Assembly (NCBI GenBank): GCA_031216445.1
Contig: CM062219.1
Span: 8,136,501-8,200,500 of the forward strand
Reading direction: 5' to 3'
DNA: 64,000 bases
Source of the DNA: Lateolabrax maculatus
Taxonomy: Eukaryota > Chordata > Actinopteri > Acropomatiformes > Lateolabracidae
Of this stretch, positions 1-12,545 are shown one piece after another; position 1 is the first letter of the stretch; every line of letters starts with the position of its first letter. Position numbers and translations under genes: made by a program. A model generated the notes under the pieces. The model was not told where the DNA came from and did not search any database. It saw only the letters and a program-made list of their open reading frames with translations.

Positions 1-3000
1 GTTCGCCTGTGCTGAAGGACAACCGGAAGCATTTTAGACACTTGAATGGAAGCCATTCAACCTCGCTGTCCTGCTCGGGATCAAGGGGGACCTCCAGCAC
101 TTCCTTGTCTTCCTCTGCCATTGCACTGACAGCAATCTTCTCGGGTTCTTTGGCATAGATAACGGTAAAGTAGCGACCAAGCTTGCTAGCGTGCTGCTTC
201 TTGGGGAAGACACCTGGGTGGCGTTTAATGTAGTGTGAGACAATGCTCTTCCTGCTGAAGGCCTGGAAGGCGCAAAGAGAACACCTTCGTCTCTCCACAG
301 CCAAACGCAAGTCTTCACTCATTTCTGAGTTGTCCCCTTCTGATGGTGGGGGTGCCATCACTTTGTTAGGCTTTTCGGTCATAGTCTTGGAAGCAGCCAG
401 ACAGTGGGTATAATAGGCATCTATATCATGCCGCTTCTGGTAGTGTGCCGCCAGGCCTTTGCGTATAGGGTTGGTGTATGAACACAGGGCGCATTTGAAG
501 ACATTGTTTTTACCCTCTGGCTGAGCACGAACATTGTTGTGCTTGATACGGTAGTGGCGAGCAATGCCTTTCCTGGTAGAGCAGAAGTATTTGCAGAGCT
601 GACACTTGAATACAGCATGTTTCTCTGTCTTATTGATGGGTAACTGGGAGAGGGCAAGGTCCAATTCACTGACCTCCTGGACTTTTGCTGCACTTGATAA
701 ATTACTAGCACTGCACTCAGCTACTGGCTCTGTGTCTTTACTGGGACAGAAATTTGTCATAGAGGGAGTGAACATATCAGAGGCCGACTGATTGTGATAT
801 TTCTCATAATGGATTTTGAGTTTCTCCAGTGTCCCATGCGTGTACGGGCACATTTTGCATCTGTATGCTCCGTAGCCCTGCCTTTGAGTTTTGCACTTGT
901 CATCCCCTTCATTTAAGTCAGGGATTTGCTCTATATCATCTGCAAAGTCTTCTGCAGTGACTTTCACTAAAGGGTGTCTTTTCTGATAGTGAGTTAGGAC
1001 ACCGTGGATTCGGGAGTTTACATACGGGCAGTGACGACATTTATACACAGAACTGGGGTTGATGTCTGCCTCCTGTGCAAAATCTGCAGCTTTTACTTTC
1101 ATGCCTGGGTGCTTCTTTCCATAGTGAGTGAGGAGGCCATGGAGACTGTTGTACTCTGACAGACATACAGTACACTGATAAGGGTTGTTAGAGATGGAAA
1201 GACGTGGGTGGGAAGGATGGGGATTGCTTTCTTGAGGTGGGGTGGCAATGACCAGTGCTCCATCATCTTCAACAGACTGGCAATTAAAAGACGCATGTTC
1301 TTTGGCAACCTGCTGGTTGATCTTTTCAGCTGAGCCATTTCCTTTGATGATATCCAAAAGCACAGATTCATCCCCTTTTATGGCCCATGGGTGGACTGCC
1401 TGATAGTGACTTGTGATATCCCATATTGTACAGGCCTCAAAGGCACAGTCTCTGCATTTGTAATGTTTAGTTTCCATATTGCCCCCTTGCTGGGTGGTCT
1501 CCGGACCAGCCCATAACTTGCTGGCCATGTATGTGTAATCGACATTGTGCTCAGGATGGCGTCTTTGGTAATGGAGCAGCAGGCCTTGGGGTTCAGCATG
1601 GGAGTAAATGCACCACTCACAGTGGTAGCCAGCCTCCAGAATGCCATCTTGGTAAGCCCAGTGTAAAATGTTCATGGCTGTGGCTTTTACAGTAGGGTGA
1701 TCTTTCTTCAGATGCTTCTTTAGGGCATAGACGTAGGGAGATGTGTAGGAACAGTGTCTGCACTTCAGGGAACGCAGTGTCGTAGCGTTTTCAGGGTCTG
1801 GAGGGGCTGGGATCATGGCAGACGAAACACTGCTCGACTGAACCATCTGTGCACGCTCACGCTGACTCCGGACAACTGCAGTGTGACGACGTACGAGGTC
1901 AGCATTGGCCTTTGTTTCCCTATGCTTCTTCTGGTAATGAATAAGCACTCCTTTTACAGTGCGGTTGCCATAATCACAATGCTGACAAAAGAACAGCTCA
2001 TCCTCACTTTTCTCACCACTTCCTGGTTTAGGGCTTGAGTTGTTAGATCCATCATGACCGTTATTTTGAAACTGCTTCAAAAACTGTTTGGGAGCTGCAA
2101 TTTGCAATTCATCCATTAATTTCATCAAACCAGGGGTGGGAGCACCATGTTTGATATATTTCGCTGTCACTTTTACTTCTGGGTGTCTCTTTTGATAATG
2201 GACCAACACACCAACAACAGATCTGTTGCTGTACACGCAATGTTTACAATAGTACATTTCTTCATCTGATCCATACGGTGCTGCGCTTGGTTGTTTTGGA
2301 GTCGAAGCCATGTTGAGATTATATGAAGAGTTTGCAACAGGCTGTGATTGATCCACTGAGATGACCTTCATGGTTTTCTGTATACGGAAATAAGACGCCT
2401 TTTGTTCTGGGTGTTTCTTCTGATAGTGGACCAAAACAGAGTGCATGTTAGGGCTAGCAAAAGAACACACATCACAATCATAGACAACAACGTTGCCACC
2501 CACAGATTCTTTGACAGAGTCTGTCTCAGCACTGGCTTCAGGGGTCTTCGAGACAGTTTTCAGCACTGGGCTGGAGGAGGACCTGGGGGTTGACGTGGCC
2601 GAGTTAAAATTCTTGGGACCAGAGTTTAATATTTCCCTCAGAGTTTGCGATTCACCTGTTTTGTGGGACTGCTCCACTACATAGCTGGAGAAGATCATAG
2701 CATTGTTGATTTTCACGGTAGGGTGCATTCTTTGGTAATGTGGCATTAGGCTCCTGACATTGGGGCTTGTGTACGAACAAAAGCGACACATGTATACCAG
2801 ATTTGGTTGGTTGAAGTTGAGCACATTGCTTGCTTCAGGGTGGTGATCCATGTAGTGTTGGTGTAGATCATTGTAATTTGTGTATTCAATGTAGCACTCT
2901 AAGCAGCGGAAGACCGCACTCTGGTCCTCAGGGTCCAGGATGTACTTAAAGCTGAATTTGATGTAGGGATGCATCCTCTGGTAATGGGTGCTGACGCTAC

Positions 3001-4947
3001 GAGCTGATTTGTTGTGGTAATCACAGTGTTTACAGTAGAAACGTGCAGTTCCTGGTTCCTCTGAATAATCAGCGTTCTCTTGGATAGTACTGTCACTGGG
3101 GTCAGCAGAGATGTTTTCACTATCATCTGAGAGAGTCAGTGATATAGGAATGTTTCTAGGTTTTGACTTAGGGTTGCTTTTTCTTTTCCCTATTCTGCCT
3201 CCCTCGTGAGAGATCATTGATTCTCTTCCATGAAGCTGTTGTGTGTTATAAGTGAAGACAGAGTTTTTATTGTCAGAGTTTTCACCCTCTTTATCAGCAC
3301 TGGCGTGATTTTCTCCTGCATCTTCATCATCCATGTCATCTAGGTTTATGATCATGTCCTGCTGGCTTTGGCTTATCTTACTTTGAAGGTTACTGGCAAT
3401 TTCATCAATTCTAGTTCTCTTCTTAACCGAGGACAAATCCAAAGGCAAGTCATTAATGGACTTCCTGGCTCTTTTCCCTGTTACTAAGGGCTTTTTGGTG
3501 GTAAGTCCTAAAATGGAGGTTTGGGTTTTTTGCAGAAATATTGGAGAAGCATCCACTTCAGAGTCCGGCTGGTCAGTCAGCTGGTTTTCAAAGACAGTGG
3601 GATCTACATCATCACAGTAGGAATGCTTATGCTGCTGGTGAACCCTCAGACCTTTCAGAGTGGTGGTGGAAAAGTTGCAGAGCGTGCAGCGATGAGGGTT
3701 CTGCTGGTCGTTCGATGTGCTGGTTATCTTTTTTCCATTGACTTTGGAGCTTACATTACCCCCATTAACTGGCTCTGCAGCATTGTCCTTCTGAGGTTCT
3801 GGGCTATCACTTGTTAGGTCCAAGGTATCTAAATCTGAGGAATTGTGGCTCTGTTTGTGCGTGCCTAGTTTAAGAGGGCTGGTGCAAATAAACGGGCATT
3901 CATCACATTTATACACTGTGGTTTTACCAGAAAGGTGAATGTTTTCAATGTGGCGGGAGATGCTCCGCCTGTGCATTGTGAGGAAGGAACAGAAGGGGCA
4001 CTGAAATCGGTTCATATACTTTCTAAATGGTATTCCTTTAGTCTCGAGTAATTTATTATCCTCATCAGTTAAAAGCTCCTTTGCATCTGCTGACAGGGTC
4101 CCAGTATAGCTGGGATCATCTATGTCGCCCAGGTCTTCGTCTTCATCATCCTCTAAGCTGCTCCTAGAGTCTTCCTCTGTAAGTAAGTTAGCATCCATCT
4201 CCATGACACTGTTGGAGACATCAGATGAAGCAAACCTCTTGGACAAAATGGAGGAACCTGTGCTATTGGGTGTTACGGCACTAATCTGTGCATATTGGAA
4301 GGATGAGATCTCTGGGACTGACTTCTCCAACATGTTTTCAGGTGTTTCACTTAATGAGTCCTCCTTTCCACAAACTCTACTCGGGCTTTGGGAAGCGGAG
4401 GGAGAATCTGGTTTGGGTGAGCTTGCACTTGCCTCTCCTTCCAGCTCTGCAATGCAGGAAACTATCTTGACCTTGTCACTGTGTTCCTTCACCACGTGAT
4501 TAGTCCAGCTGTCCTTCTGGTCAGTCTGATAGTCACACCATTCACAGGCAAATGTTCCCTTCACGAGTCCACTGGCTGAGTCAGATTCCTCTCCCGTCTC
4601 AGCGGAAACATCTCCAGCGCTCTCTGAGGGAACTTTGTTATGATACATTAGTTGGTGTTTCATTATCCTTGCTTTGCGTGGAGACTTGTATGTGCAATAC
4701 TGACAGGAATACACTTTTGAATGGTCATTGTGCATTATAACAGTGTAGCTGGGCTGCTTAGCTGTCTGCGAGGAGATACTTGTATCTGAATCTTCCTCTA
4801 CGGCATTATGCACTTTTTTGGTGTGGTTTCTTAAGAATGATTTTGATCTGAAATAACGGACACAGAACTTGCACTGGTAAAATGGCAGATGGGTTTCAGC
4901 TGTCTGCTTTTGTGATGTTTGGTTGGAATTGTCAGTAGAGTTGGGGC
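1..4947 (-). CDS. znf462: Zinc finger protein 462, giant coding exon (partial, continues past base 1)
   Basis: Nuclear multi-C2H2 zinc-finger protein. In mammals ZNF462/ZFP462 binds DNA and recruits heterochromatin factors (G9a/GLP, WIZ, HP1) to silence lineage-inappropriate enhancers; that role is family knowledge, not seen here. The minus strand is open from the acceptor to base 1 in one frame (residues about 71-1719). C2H2 fingers start near residues 96, 152, 205, 385, 414, 489, 709, 750, 788, 892, 968, 1056, 1131, 1177, 1232, 1328, 1370, 1430, 1516, 1552 and 1626, and a further finger starts near 1705 and is cut by the edge. Many share the helix ending HYQ(K/R)xH typical of ZNF462, and the second finger carries the family block CKFCVRYFRSK. 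Acidic and serine-rich linkers (about 227-380 and 515-705) contain basic NLS-like patches. The acceptor at 4949-4948 (polypyrimidine then TAG) joins in phase 1 to the upstream exon. Human ZNF462 is about 2,500 residues, so roughly the last third is missing. No frameshift was seen. Confidence 0.95.
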
Positions 4948-5179
4948 CTAAAAAAGATGAGAAGGTACGTGAGATGTCTGCTGAAAAATAGTAAATCAGT
5001 AACATTTTGCTGCTATTATTTAGACTTTCTGTCAATAAAACAAGCAACAACTCAATAATTGTTTATGCTCCTCAATAAAATATTATCCTACTACGAAAAG
5101 TTCTTTAAAATAGAAAAATAAGTGTTTCTTAATCCTCAACAAATTAACTGTAACATCTGAATTAATGTGATAGGCATAC
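4948..5179 (-). other. znf462: znf462 short intron between the coding exons
   Basis: A 232-bp AT-rich GT-AG intron in phase 1. The 5' end is GTATGC and the 3' end is a T-rich tract followed by TAG. It contains nothing else recognisable. Confidence 0.88.
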
Positions 5180-5390
5180 TCATTCCAGTTTTAGGAGGCG
5201 AATAATCCTTGTCATCCTTATCCTCGTATACCTCCTCTTCCTCCTCATCTTCATCCTCGTCTTTCAGAGAGTCAGACTCATCTGCATCTGCAGGCTGCAG
5301 GAAAACAGTGTGTACCTCTTGAATGTGGGTCTTCAAGTCATCATATGACTCGGCACGGAAGTCACAGCCATCACACTGCAATACCTCCAT
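5180..5390 (-). CDS. znf462: Zinc finger protein 462, first coding exon
   Basis: Encodes the N-terminal 70 residues plus one base of codon 71. The start is the ATG at 5390-5388, in a good context (G at -3 and +4); the GTG just before it is not used. The protein begins MEVLQCDGCDF, the diagnostic ZNF462 N-terminus, and forms finger 1 with Cys6, Cys9, His22 and His27. A strongly acidic segment follows (about residues 38-64, mostly Asp and Glu), which from memory is not present in this form in the human protein. The exon ends at the donor A|GTATGC (GT at 5179-5178), phase 1, matching the acceptor of the giant exon. The donor is only moderately good, but the phase match and the loss of protein-like sequence after it support the call. 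Confidence 0.93.
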
Positions 5391-5430
5391 CACTAAAAAG
5401 AGGGAGCACTCCCTGGAAAATCAGGGAAAC
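5391..5430 (-). promoter_or_regulatory. znf462: znf462 5'UTR segment and 3' splice site
   Basis: Reading the minus strand, a long CT-rich tract ends in TTTGCAG, with the AG at 5432-5431. This is an excellent 3' splice site 40 bases before the start codon. The ATG exon therefore begins at 5430 with 40 nt of untranslated leader, and at least one non-coding exon must lie further right. Confidence 0.85.
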
Positions 5431-8400
5431 CTGCAAAGTAAAAGAGAGAGAAAAATCATTAGGACATACATCATTTTCTATAGAGTACATTGCAGAATAA
5501 ATGTCTAATTTAGTGGCATGGATACATTTCACATATATACAGAGCCATCACAAAGCTTTAAGACTGAAGTCCGTTCAAGAATATCCTGTAATGCTTCAAT
5601 ATTCAGTGTAGTGAAAATGCACTTCACTTGGTGATGATCTAGGATGATTACCAACGACAACTCCTGCTGTGAACAAAGAATAATCAAGTGCAGGATGACA
5701 TGACAGACCTTTTCCACATAACAGGTAAGTCAATGGCTAGCAAATGATATAATGCTTTTGAAAGTTCCTGATTATGTGATCAAAAGATATCCTTTTAAAT
5801 CAAAGTCTCGTTTGTTGGCATTATAGAGCCTCTTCAAGTTGCATTTTCAAGAATTTCCAACAAAATGAGGCACATTGTCGTAAATTTGGCACTGTTTTTT
5901 GGGGGGGATTGTACACTGTAACTGCAATTTGAAATAGGAAAAATTAAGAGTGTAACTGTGGGAAACCGTTAGGAGCCTTCAAATCTAAATCAAATACGTC
6001 ACTGAAATACCTCCTAAACAGACAAATCATGCAAAATAAAAAATATTGTGTTTTGTTTCTGCAAAAAGTCATATTCTCAAATATTAAATAAAGACACATT
6101 TGTTAATTTATGCAAAACTGCAACAAATTTCTCTTGTCTCATTATGAAGAATAATCCCCAAGGATAGAGTCACAAATTCATATGAAAATTAGAATATTTT
6201 CAATCACTAAAATGCTGATAGAAACTGATAAAAAAGCCTCACAAAACATGACAAAGAGGAGAATCCAGCAGATGCTGATGTTACTCAGAATACTAAGAAG
6301 GTCCCATTTTTTAGCATAGCATCATTCCAAGAACAATGGAGGGACTGAGGAGGGATTATGGCCTGATTTGTCCCATTTTTATTACCTTGGGATAAGCAAC
6401 AGCTGGAGAGCAGCTCCACAGCTCAGTATTTAGAGCAGACTATTCCATCAGATTGTATCAACTGCTCTGAAATAAGATTGAATGATTCAACTGAGTGATG
6501 AAGGCTTTATGTCTTTGGGCTTCTCTGCAGTTTGGACTTGGCCAGAAAAATAAAATGAATGTTGATGATGTGGCTATCATTTCACAGCTCTTTCATCATG
6601 GCTTTCAAATCAGTTGCCATTTTGTCTCGAACACCATATAATATCACAACTAGGATTTGTAGCTCACACTGGTTCTGAGATAGGTAGTTAAAGGGCACAG
6701 TTTATATCCTCTACTCTCAAATCAAAACCCAATCAACATGATTTATTTACACTTTCTTTTGCACACAATAACAAGTGAATTAAAGTAAAAAAAAAGTCAA
6801 AGTTGCATCAGTCACAAAAACTGCACATATTATATATGAACAAACTGCATCAACAAAAAAGTAACCCAGCTTCAAAGTCAACAAATGGACGCTTAACAGG
6901 AATTGAGTCAGTACCTCTCTGAACCAGTCTGTACAAGAACTGTACATGTGAGTTGACAAAGCTGATATTTATAACAAGGCTCCCATTCATATCCAAACTG
7001 CTCATATCCAAGGCCCAAGCACAAAGACTAACATGGAGAAGCTGTAATGGTATGGGTATGGCTATGTTGTGCACACTCTGGTACAAACACTGGTCCCTCA
7101 TGATGTTTCCATATTTCAGTTTGATTACATCCACAAACACACGTTTAAGAGTGGTTTCATGAACACTATGGACACATTCCAGGTCTGAACATATGTGAAC
7201 CTGTGCACAACTAGGCCTCCTGTGACATCATTTCAGGATGAATTAAAGTTCTTCTGAATGCACAGGTGGCCATTTTCCTCATTACATCATTGAGGTGTTT
7301 CCTTTCTTTTGTCCGACCCTGCATATCAGCGTCAGATGGATAAAAAAAAAAAACGTGAAATACAAGACTAAAACAATAATGATGTTTACACATGGAAAGT
7401 TGTGCACACACTAGATTATGTACACAAATCTACAAACACATACACGCACATTGTGTACACTGCATCTCAGCTCTGTTTGAAAACTGGTCAAAAAACGACT
7501 AGGACAGAAGCTTTAGCATGCAACAACCTATTGAAAATGGTAACACACTGATGGACACTTTCGAAACTAAAAGATGAGAGCCACTTTTCTACGCATCTCT
7601 TTATAACAAGCATTCATTTGCGTATTCTATTAGGCAAAGACGGAAATATTTTGCATGTACTCACAGAGGATTAATATTTCCCATTGCAAGCTTCACCCTT
7701 TGTTGATCCATTGTTCTTAAAAAGTCTACATCATAATACGCTGTGGTTCGTGTGTAAAATCCAACCAAATCCAATCTTACTATAAATATCAGTTCTCCTT
7801 ATATTCTTGCTGAAATGGCAGATGAAGATGAAGATGTTTCAACAATGGCTGAAAATACCCAAATAAATATAAACTCAAATAAATGATAAAGTAACAGTTA
7901 ATCAATATCATTCTATAACACTATCATAATCAACATTTACTGCTTTGATTTAAGCCTCTTAAAAACAGGGAAAAATCAATGAAACAGCATTATTAAGAGT
8001 AGGAGTGGCATAAATACAGTCAACACCAACCACTATGTGCTTTAAGCTTTACAAAGAAAACACTGCATTTAACAACTCCAATATAATTGGCTGAGGGAGC
8101 TTGGAAATGTGATTCACCTGGGAGGCCTTCGATATAAACTTGCCAATAAGGAAAATGTCCTCCTAAACATCTGAAAACTGCTTCACGACATATGGTCTGC
8201 ACCCCAGCTGTAGTGCACTGCCCGGTATACCCCATGTGCTTGACTAGATGTGATAAGGTCCTGTTCGTGGTGTGCCACATTCACATATCTTTGGGATCAC
8301 GGTTGTGGCAAATGCTATTTATTTATTTTTTTTCCTTTTTTGTTTGCTGCTGTTCTCATTGTTCTACAATTGTATATATTTTTCAACCCTTGTGCTTTGT

Positions 8401-8500
8401 TTGAACTGGACGTTACTTTATCTTACCTTTATGTTTATCACAGAGTACCACCATTGTTATGTGTACACACTACCTGTCCTTAAAAAATCCAATGAACAAA
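5431..8500 (-). other. Presumed first intron of znf462, proximal part; no gene seen
   Basis: AT-rich non-coding DNA directly upstream of the ATG exon. ORFs on both strands are short and resemble no known protein. No splice-flanked coding exon, RNA gene or clear transposon could be supported. It is assigned to the intron because the ATG exon has a strong upstream acceptor. Confidence 0.6.
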
Positions 8501-8504
8501 CTTA

Positions 8505-8526
8505 AAAAAAATATATATATATATGT
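8505..8526. repeat. A-run and (AT)n microsatellite
   Basis: A run of A followed by about eight AT dinucleotides, immediately before a dispersed repeat. It may be the tail or target site of that repeat. Confidence 0.8.
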
Positions 8527-8529
8527 ATA

Positions 8530-8995
8530 AAAGTCGTGGACGTAGCCATCCGTGACTTCACCCATTGTTTTTTTGGGGCCAGAAGTGACGTTACTTGGAC
8601 AAGATAGTAGCACTGCCTCAATCCTGATTGGCGGTCACCATGGTAGCGACTAGTCAATCACAAGGTAGCCATGGCCTTAAGCATACCCTGCTTTATCAAC
8701 AATTTTACTCTAAATGGGACCATAATTTAAAATATGAACATCATGCTGAAGTGAAGAAGATTTTAAACTAGTGATTGAGCTCAAAAACTCATTAGGAAAA
8801 TGTTTACTGAGGTGATAAATCCAGTGAGAAGTAGGGTCATTTTCACATAGACTTCTATACATTCAGGACTTATTTTTGCAGCCAGTAGAGCCGCCCCCTG
8901 CTGGCCATTAGAAAGAATGCAAGTTGAAGGCACTTGCGCATTGGCCTCACATTTCGGACCCAGAGACTGCCGCTCCGTTGGGGAAAGAAACCTGC
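8530..8995. mobile_element. Dispersed repeat of a type common in percomorph fish (non-autonomous)
   Basis: The segment begins with a cgtgacttcaccca-type block, continues through the phrases caccatggtagcgactagtc and gtagggtcattttcacatag, and ends near cccagagactgccgctcc. I recognise this order from memory as a high-copy non-coding repeat in percomorph genomes. It has no coding capacity and no obvious intact terminal inverted repeats, so its class is uncertain (a non-autonomous DNA element is possible). Confidence 0.6.
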
Positions 8996-11900
8996 TGCTC
9001 ATCTCCGCTCGAAGCAAGCGGCTCAAAGCTACATGAGCCGCTGCTAGCACAACACGTCAGAAGTGGGTCAAATGCTGACATAGATCTAAGTAATTCAAAG
9101 TTCAGCCTTTAGATTAAAACATTCTGAGAAAACTTGTTTTAAAAAGTAAACAGGAAAACATTTCACAGTTCCAGTGTAATCTATTTTCACTAGAAAAAAC
9201 AATGAAAGAAATTATGCAATACTGAAAAAAAGAGAAACTTGATATTGTCTTACAAAATCAGCTTCGATTTTAACAGAGACGTGATGAATTATAGCGTTAC
9301 TATCACGATCAAATTCAGTCCACTGATCAGGATACTGAAACCAAAAAATTTAAAGTGAGATCCAGCCAAAGACAGTTGGGAATCCCGCCCTGCTTCCCAC
9401 ACCCAACTGGCCAGCCAGTGGAGGGCTCCATGTGAGCCGGCCAAGCTGCCAGTATGTCCCTGAGCAACCAGGGGATCCATTGTTGTTCAGGGTCAGGTTA
9501 CAGCCTCACCACGGGGCCCCACCCTGCTCTCTTGGCAGTTCACTGCTGTTTTGAACAAAGTTGCCTCCTAATGCCAGGTTCCTTGACATGGATATCAAGA
9601 GAATCCTTTCGGAGGGAATGGGAGAGGAATGCCCGGGGAAGGAAAAAAAAAAAAAAAGCCTCCTACACAACCACCATCTGCCTTAGAGTTGGCTGTGTCT
9701 TTTCAGCCAGTCAGTTCCTGTGCCACACCAAGTTAATGGGTGAGATTGTGTAACTGCTTTCATCTAGTCAGCTGGGGCTCTAACAGGCAGCGACTGAGCT
9801 GCTCAGATCCTCCTCTGAGCCGAGCTTCAAGGGCAGCCATTTTAGGAGCTGACTATGTTGCTTAGGTGTTCAGCCAGCACACAACATGGACCCACAGATC
9901 TGATCCTCTTCCTCAAAGGCAGGCAGCCTGACACTGGAGAGCTGCTGACAGAAATGTATCTGCCAGATGTACAGTACTGTACCCAAGCCCTCTGCCCACA
10001 CAGCTCAGCAGAAAACATCTCACACTCTTGCTAGGCTGACTTTGCCTAGTCCTTTCATTTCGCAGTGACATTATCTCTCACATCAAGAGATTTAAAGGGA
10101 AATTTCTGGGGAAAGAGACGGAATAGGTCAGAGCGGCGTGCATCAACACTTTGTGGAGAGAAATGCATATTGGAGGAGCTGCCAAATACGTTCCACGAGG
10201 GGGTCTAAAAATGTGAGGCATGTCTGAACTTCTTTATCTCAGAGCTCTGAAACCCTGCGCCCCGAGGAGAGGACGAGAAGGGGGCAGAGAGAAGCAGAAG
10301 GGGAGAGCAGGCCTCAAGGGGAAGGGTGGGAGGAGAAGGGAGGCAGCGAGAGAGCATGACAGAGCCACCTGGAAGACCTTCAGTGGTAAGCAACAGAGGA
10401 CAAAGCCATCAGACTGGGCACCTCAGATTCCAAAGTCTACTGACATTTGTTAATCACCAACCGGTCTCTCTGCATCGGTGAGCTCTGCCAGCAGTCACAC
10501 CCTCTACTCAAACTGGCTGACAGCAGCTGCTCTGTCTGAAAGAGGGCCTTTGAATAAGCCAGCATTAAGCTGATTAGGAGTACAGAGGTTTTGTCCTTAA
10601 CTGTTGGTTAGTGCTACCATCTCATGCCAACGGGAGAGAAAAATCCATCTGATGTGTTATATTATTATATGGTGAACATCCTGACTGCAGATAATTTATC
10701 TGGCAAACAAGACAGGACGTGTATCTTGTCAACCTGCACACCCTCAATAATTAATGACCCACTGATTGAAAATGACAGCCTGCTTTTTAAAGGAAAAAGA
10801 CAGTGGCAATAACAGCAGGTAACCAGAGCCATGGAAATTGATTTTTGCCGAGATGAGATGACAACATCAGAGGAAAATCAATACATTTTTAGTTTCAAGA
10901 AAGTTATTAAAAAAAGAGAGAGCAAAAGAAGCGCAAAGGTAATCGTATAATACTTCAAATTCTGATCTCCACCAGCTTGACTCAGAAGAGAGCAAAAGAC
11001 AGCAGAGAAAGATCTCATTGTGTCTGCAGAAATGTTGCGTCACAGGACCAGTGAGAATTTGGCCTTCTGCACAAACAGGAGATAGGGAGCTGGAGATCAA
11101 GATGGCTACTCCCATCCTCTGATGTCATCAGCCCTGGAGAACTCAACCCACCGGATCTGATAGTGTCCTTAACAGTTGCTCATACACAAAATGACACGCT
11201 GCATAATATAATACAATTCAATGCAGCACAAACTATGGCTTCAAAGTTGAAACAGCACCTCTCTAACGTAGGTCTTCACAAAAGTGGCAGGATACTGGTT
11301 GCAAGGCTATTGTACTGGATTGGTATTTGTTCAGGTGTTCATACGTCCACCTGCTCTGTATGCCGAATGTGAAGCTATATGAGACAAAATCAACACACGA
11401 AAAGTATCACAAATGAATGTGTTATAAAGCAGCAAATTGATGTTGAAACTGAACTCATGACCTTTAGACCAAGAATGAATGGTTCAGTAAAACATGCCAA
11501 ACTGTCACCATCTCTATTCATTAGAAACATGTTTTATACCTCACCACAACTGTAAACAATAGAAGGGCAATATCCAACACAGTAAAACCTGGCTTCAATC
11601 TCTAAAAGCTGTGCTTTAAAATCAAGTATCTGATCTAGAGAGCAGTACACCTATTGGCACAATGCTAGTGCGATAGAGGTTTGTCTACATTAACTCAGCT
11701 TTTGCAGCTCTTTGCTGTGATTGTTTTGTCATACATTTATTGCAGACACACGAGACAGGAAGTCTGCTGCACACTGCCAACGCAAACAGGTTCATAACAA
11801 GCAAGTTCTTCAGGCTGGCACACTGGCTCTCCATGTAAATAACTTACATTCAGATTCTGTGATTGGGAGGCTTTCACAGGTATGACAATTTCATCAATGC

Positions 11901-12289
11901 CAAAATCAGTGCTTTCCTGTTCTCCTACTATTCCCCACGGCAACATTTTCCTGAAAGCAATAATATGCCCATGTCTTCTGGGCACATTATTCTACTTTCA
12001 AGCACTTTCTGCCATGAAATGTGCCAGCTTGTGACAGGATGCTGCAATAAGGCTATAATACATCTGGTCAAAAAGACTGAATATGACAATGAGCAGTTAA
12101 ATGTATGACTTTCATAGTAATAGGTATTAATATTGATGGGGTGTAGAAGCTAGCTATTAAAAAGCTCACAGCATCAGGTGCTGCCTTTGTATATAAATAG
12201 ATGGAACTGAAAAACAGAGTCAAATTTAAAGAGTTACAATATTAGCGTGAAAGACCTTTACTGTGAAGCAGCTACAGGCATGTCATGTG
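8996..12289 (-). other. Presumed znf462 intron, no gene seen
   Basis: Non-coding. A purine-rich tract (about 10260-10365, repeated GGAGA/GGGAG) lies within it. The 9800-10560 stretch is mixed in composition and repeat-poor and could contain regulatory sequence. No ORF resembles a known protein. Confidence 0.55.
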
Positions 12290-12545
12290 AAATAGGGCTG
12301 TGACTAGCAATGGTTTCTTTTCTGATTAATCTTTTGTTTAAGCAAAATGCCCAACAGCCCAAGGTGACGTTTTCAAATTGCTTCTTTTGCCTGAGTCCAA
12401 AATACAAAGATATTCAATTTACTATCAACTTGGACCATCAAATATTCGGCATCTGTGCTTGAAAAACCAACCATTAGTTGACAATTAATTTTTTCTTTCC
12501 ATCAACTCATCGATTAATCAGCTAATCATTTCAGCTTTACACTGC
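12290..12545. repeat. Dispersed repeat family A, copy 1
   Basis: Contains the linked phrases ctgattaatcttttg, cagcccaaggtgacgttttc, acaaagatattcaatttact and catcgattaatcagctaatc. The same order of phrases recurs in degraded form at about 14.3, 16.1 and 23.7 kb. I recognise it as a fish interspersed repeat with no protein coding. Confidence 0.65.

Noticed and set aside
34..3126. Many short ORFs in other frames over the giant znf462 exon
   Set aside because: Shadows of the real minus-strand frame, which is open from 4947 to 1 and carries all the zinc-finger motifs.
5391..5393. GTG one codon before the znf462 ATG as a start
   Set aside because: Vertebrate initiation would use the following ATG, which has a good context and gives the family N-terminus MEVLQ.
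5529..5717. Minus-strand ORF of 62 codons just upstream of the znf462 start exon
   Set aside because: No similarity to ZNF462, no splice donor in a useful place, and it lies upstream of the strong acceptor at 5432-5431.
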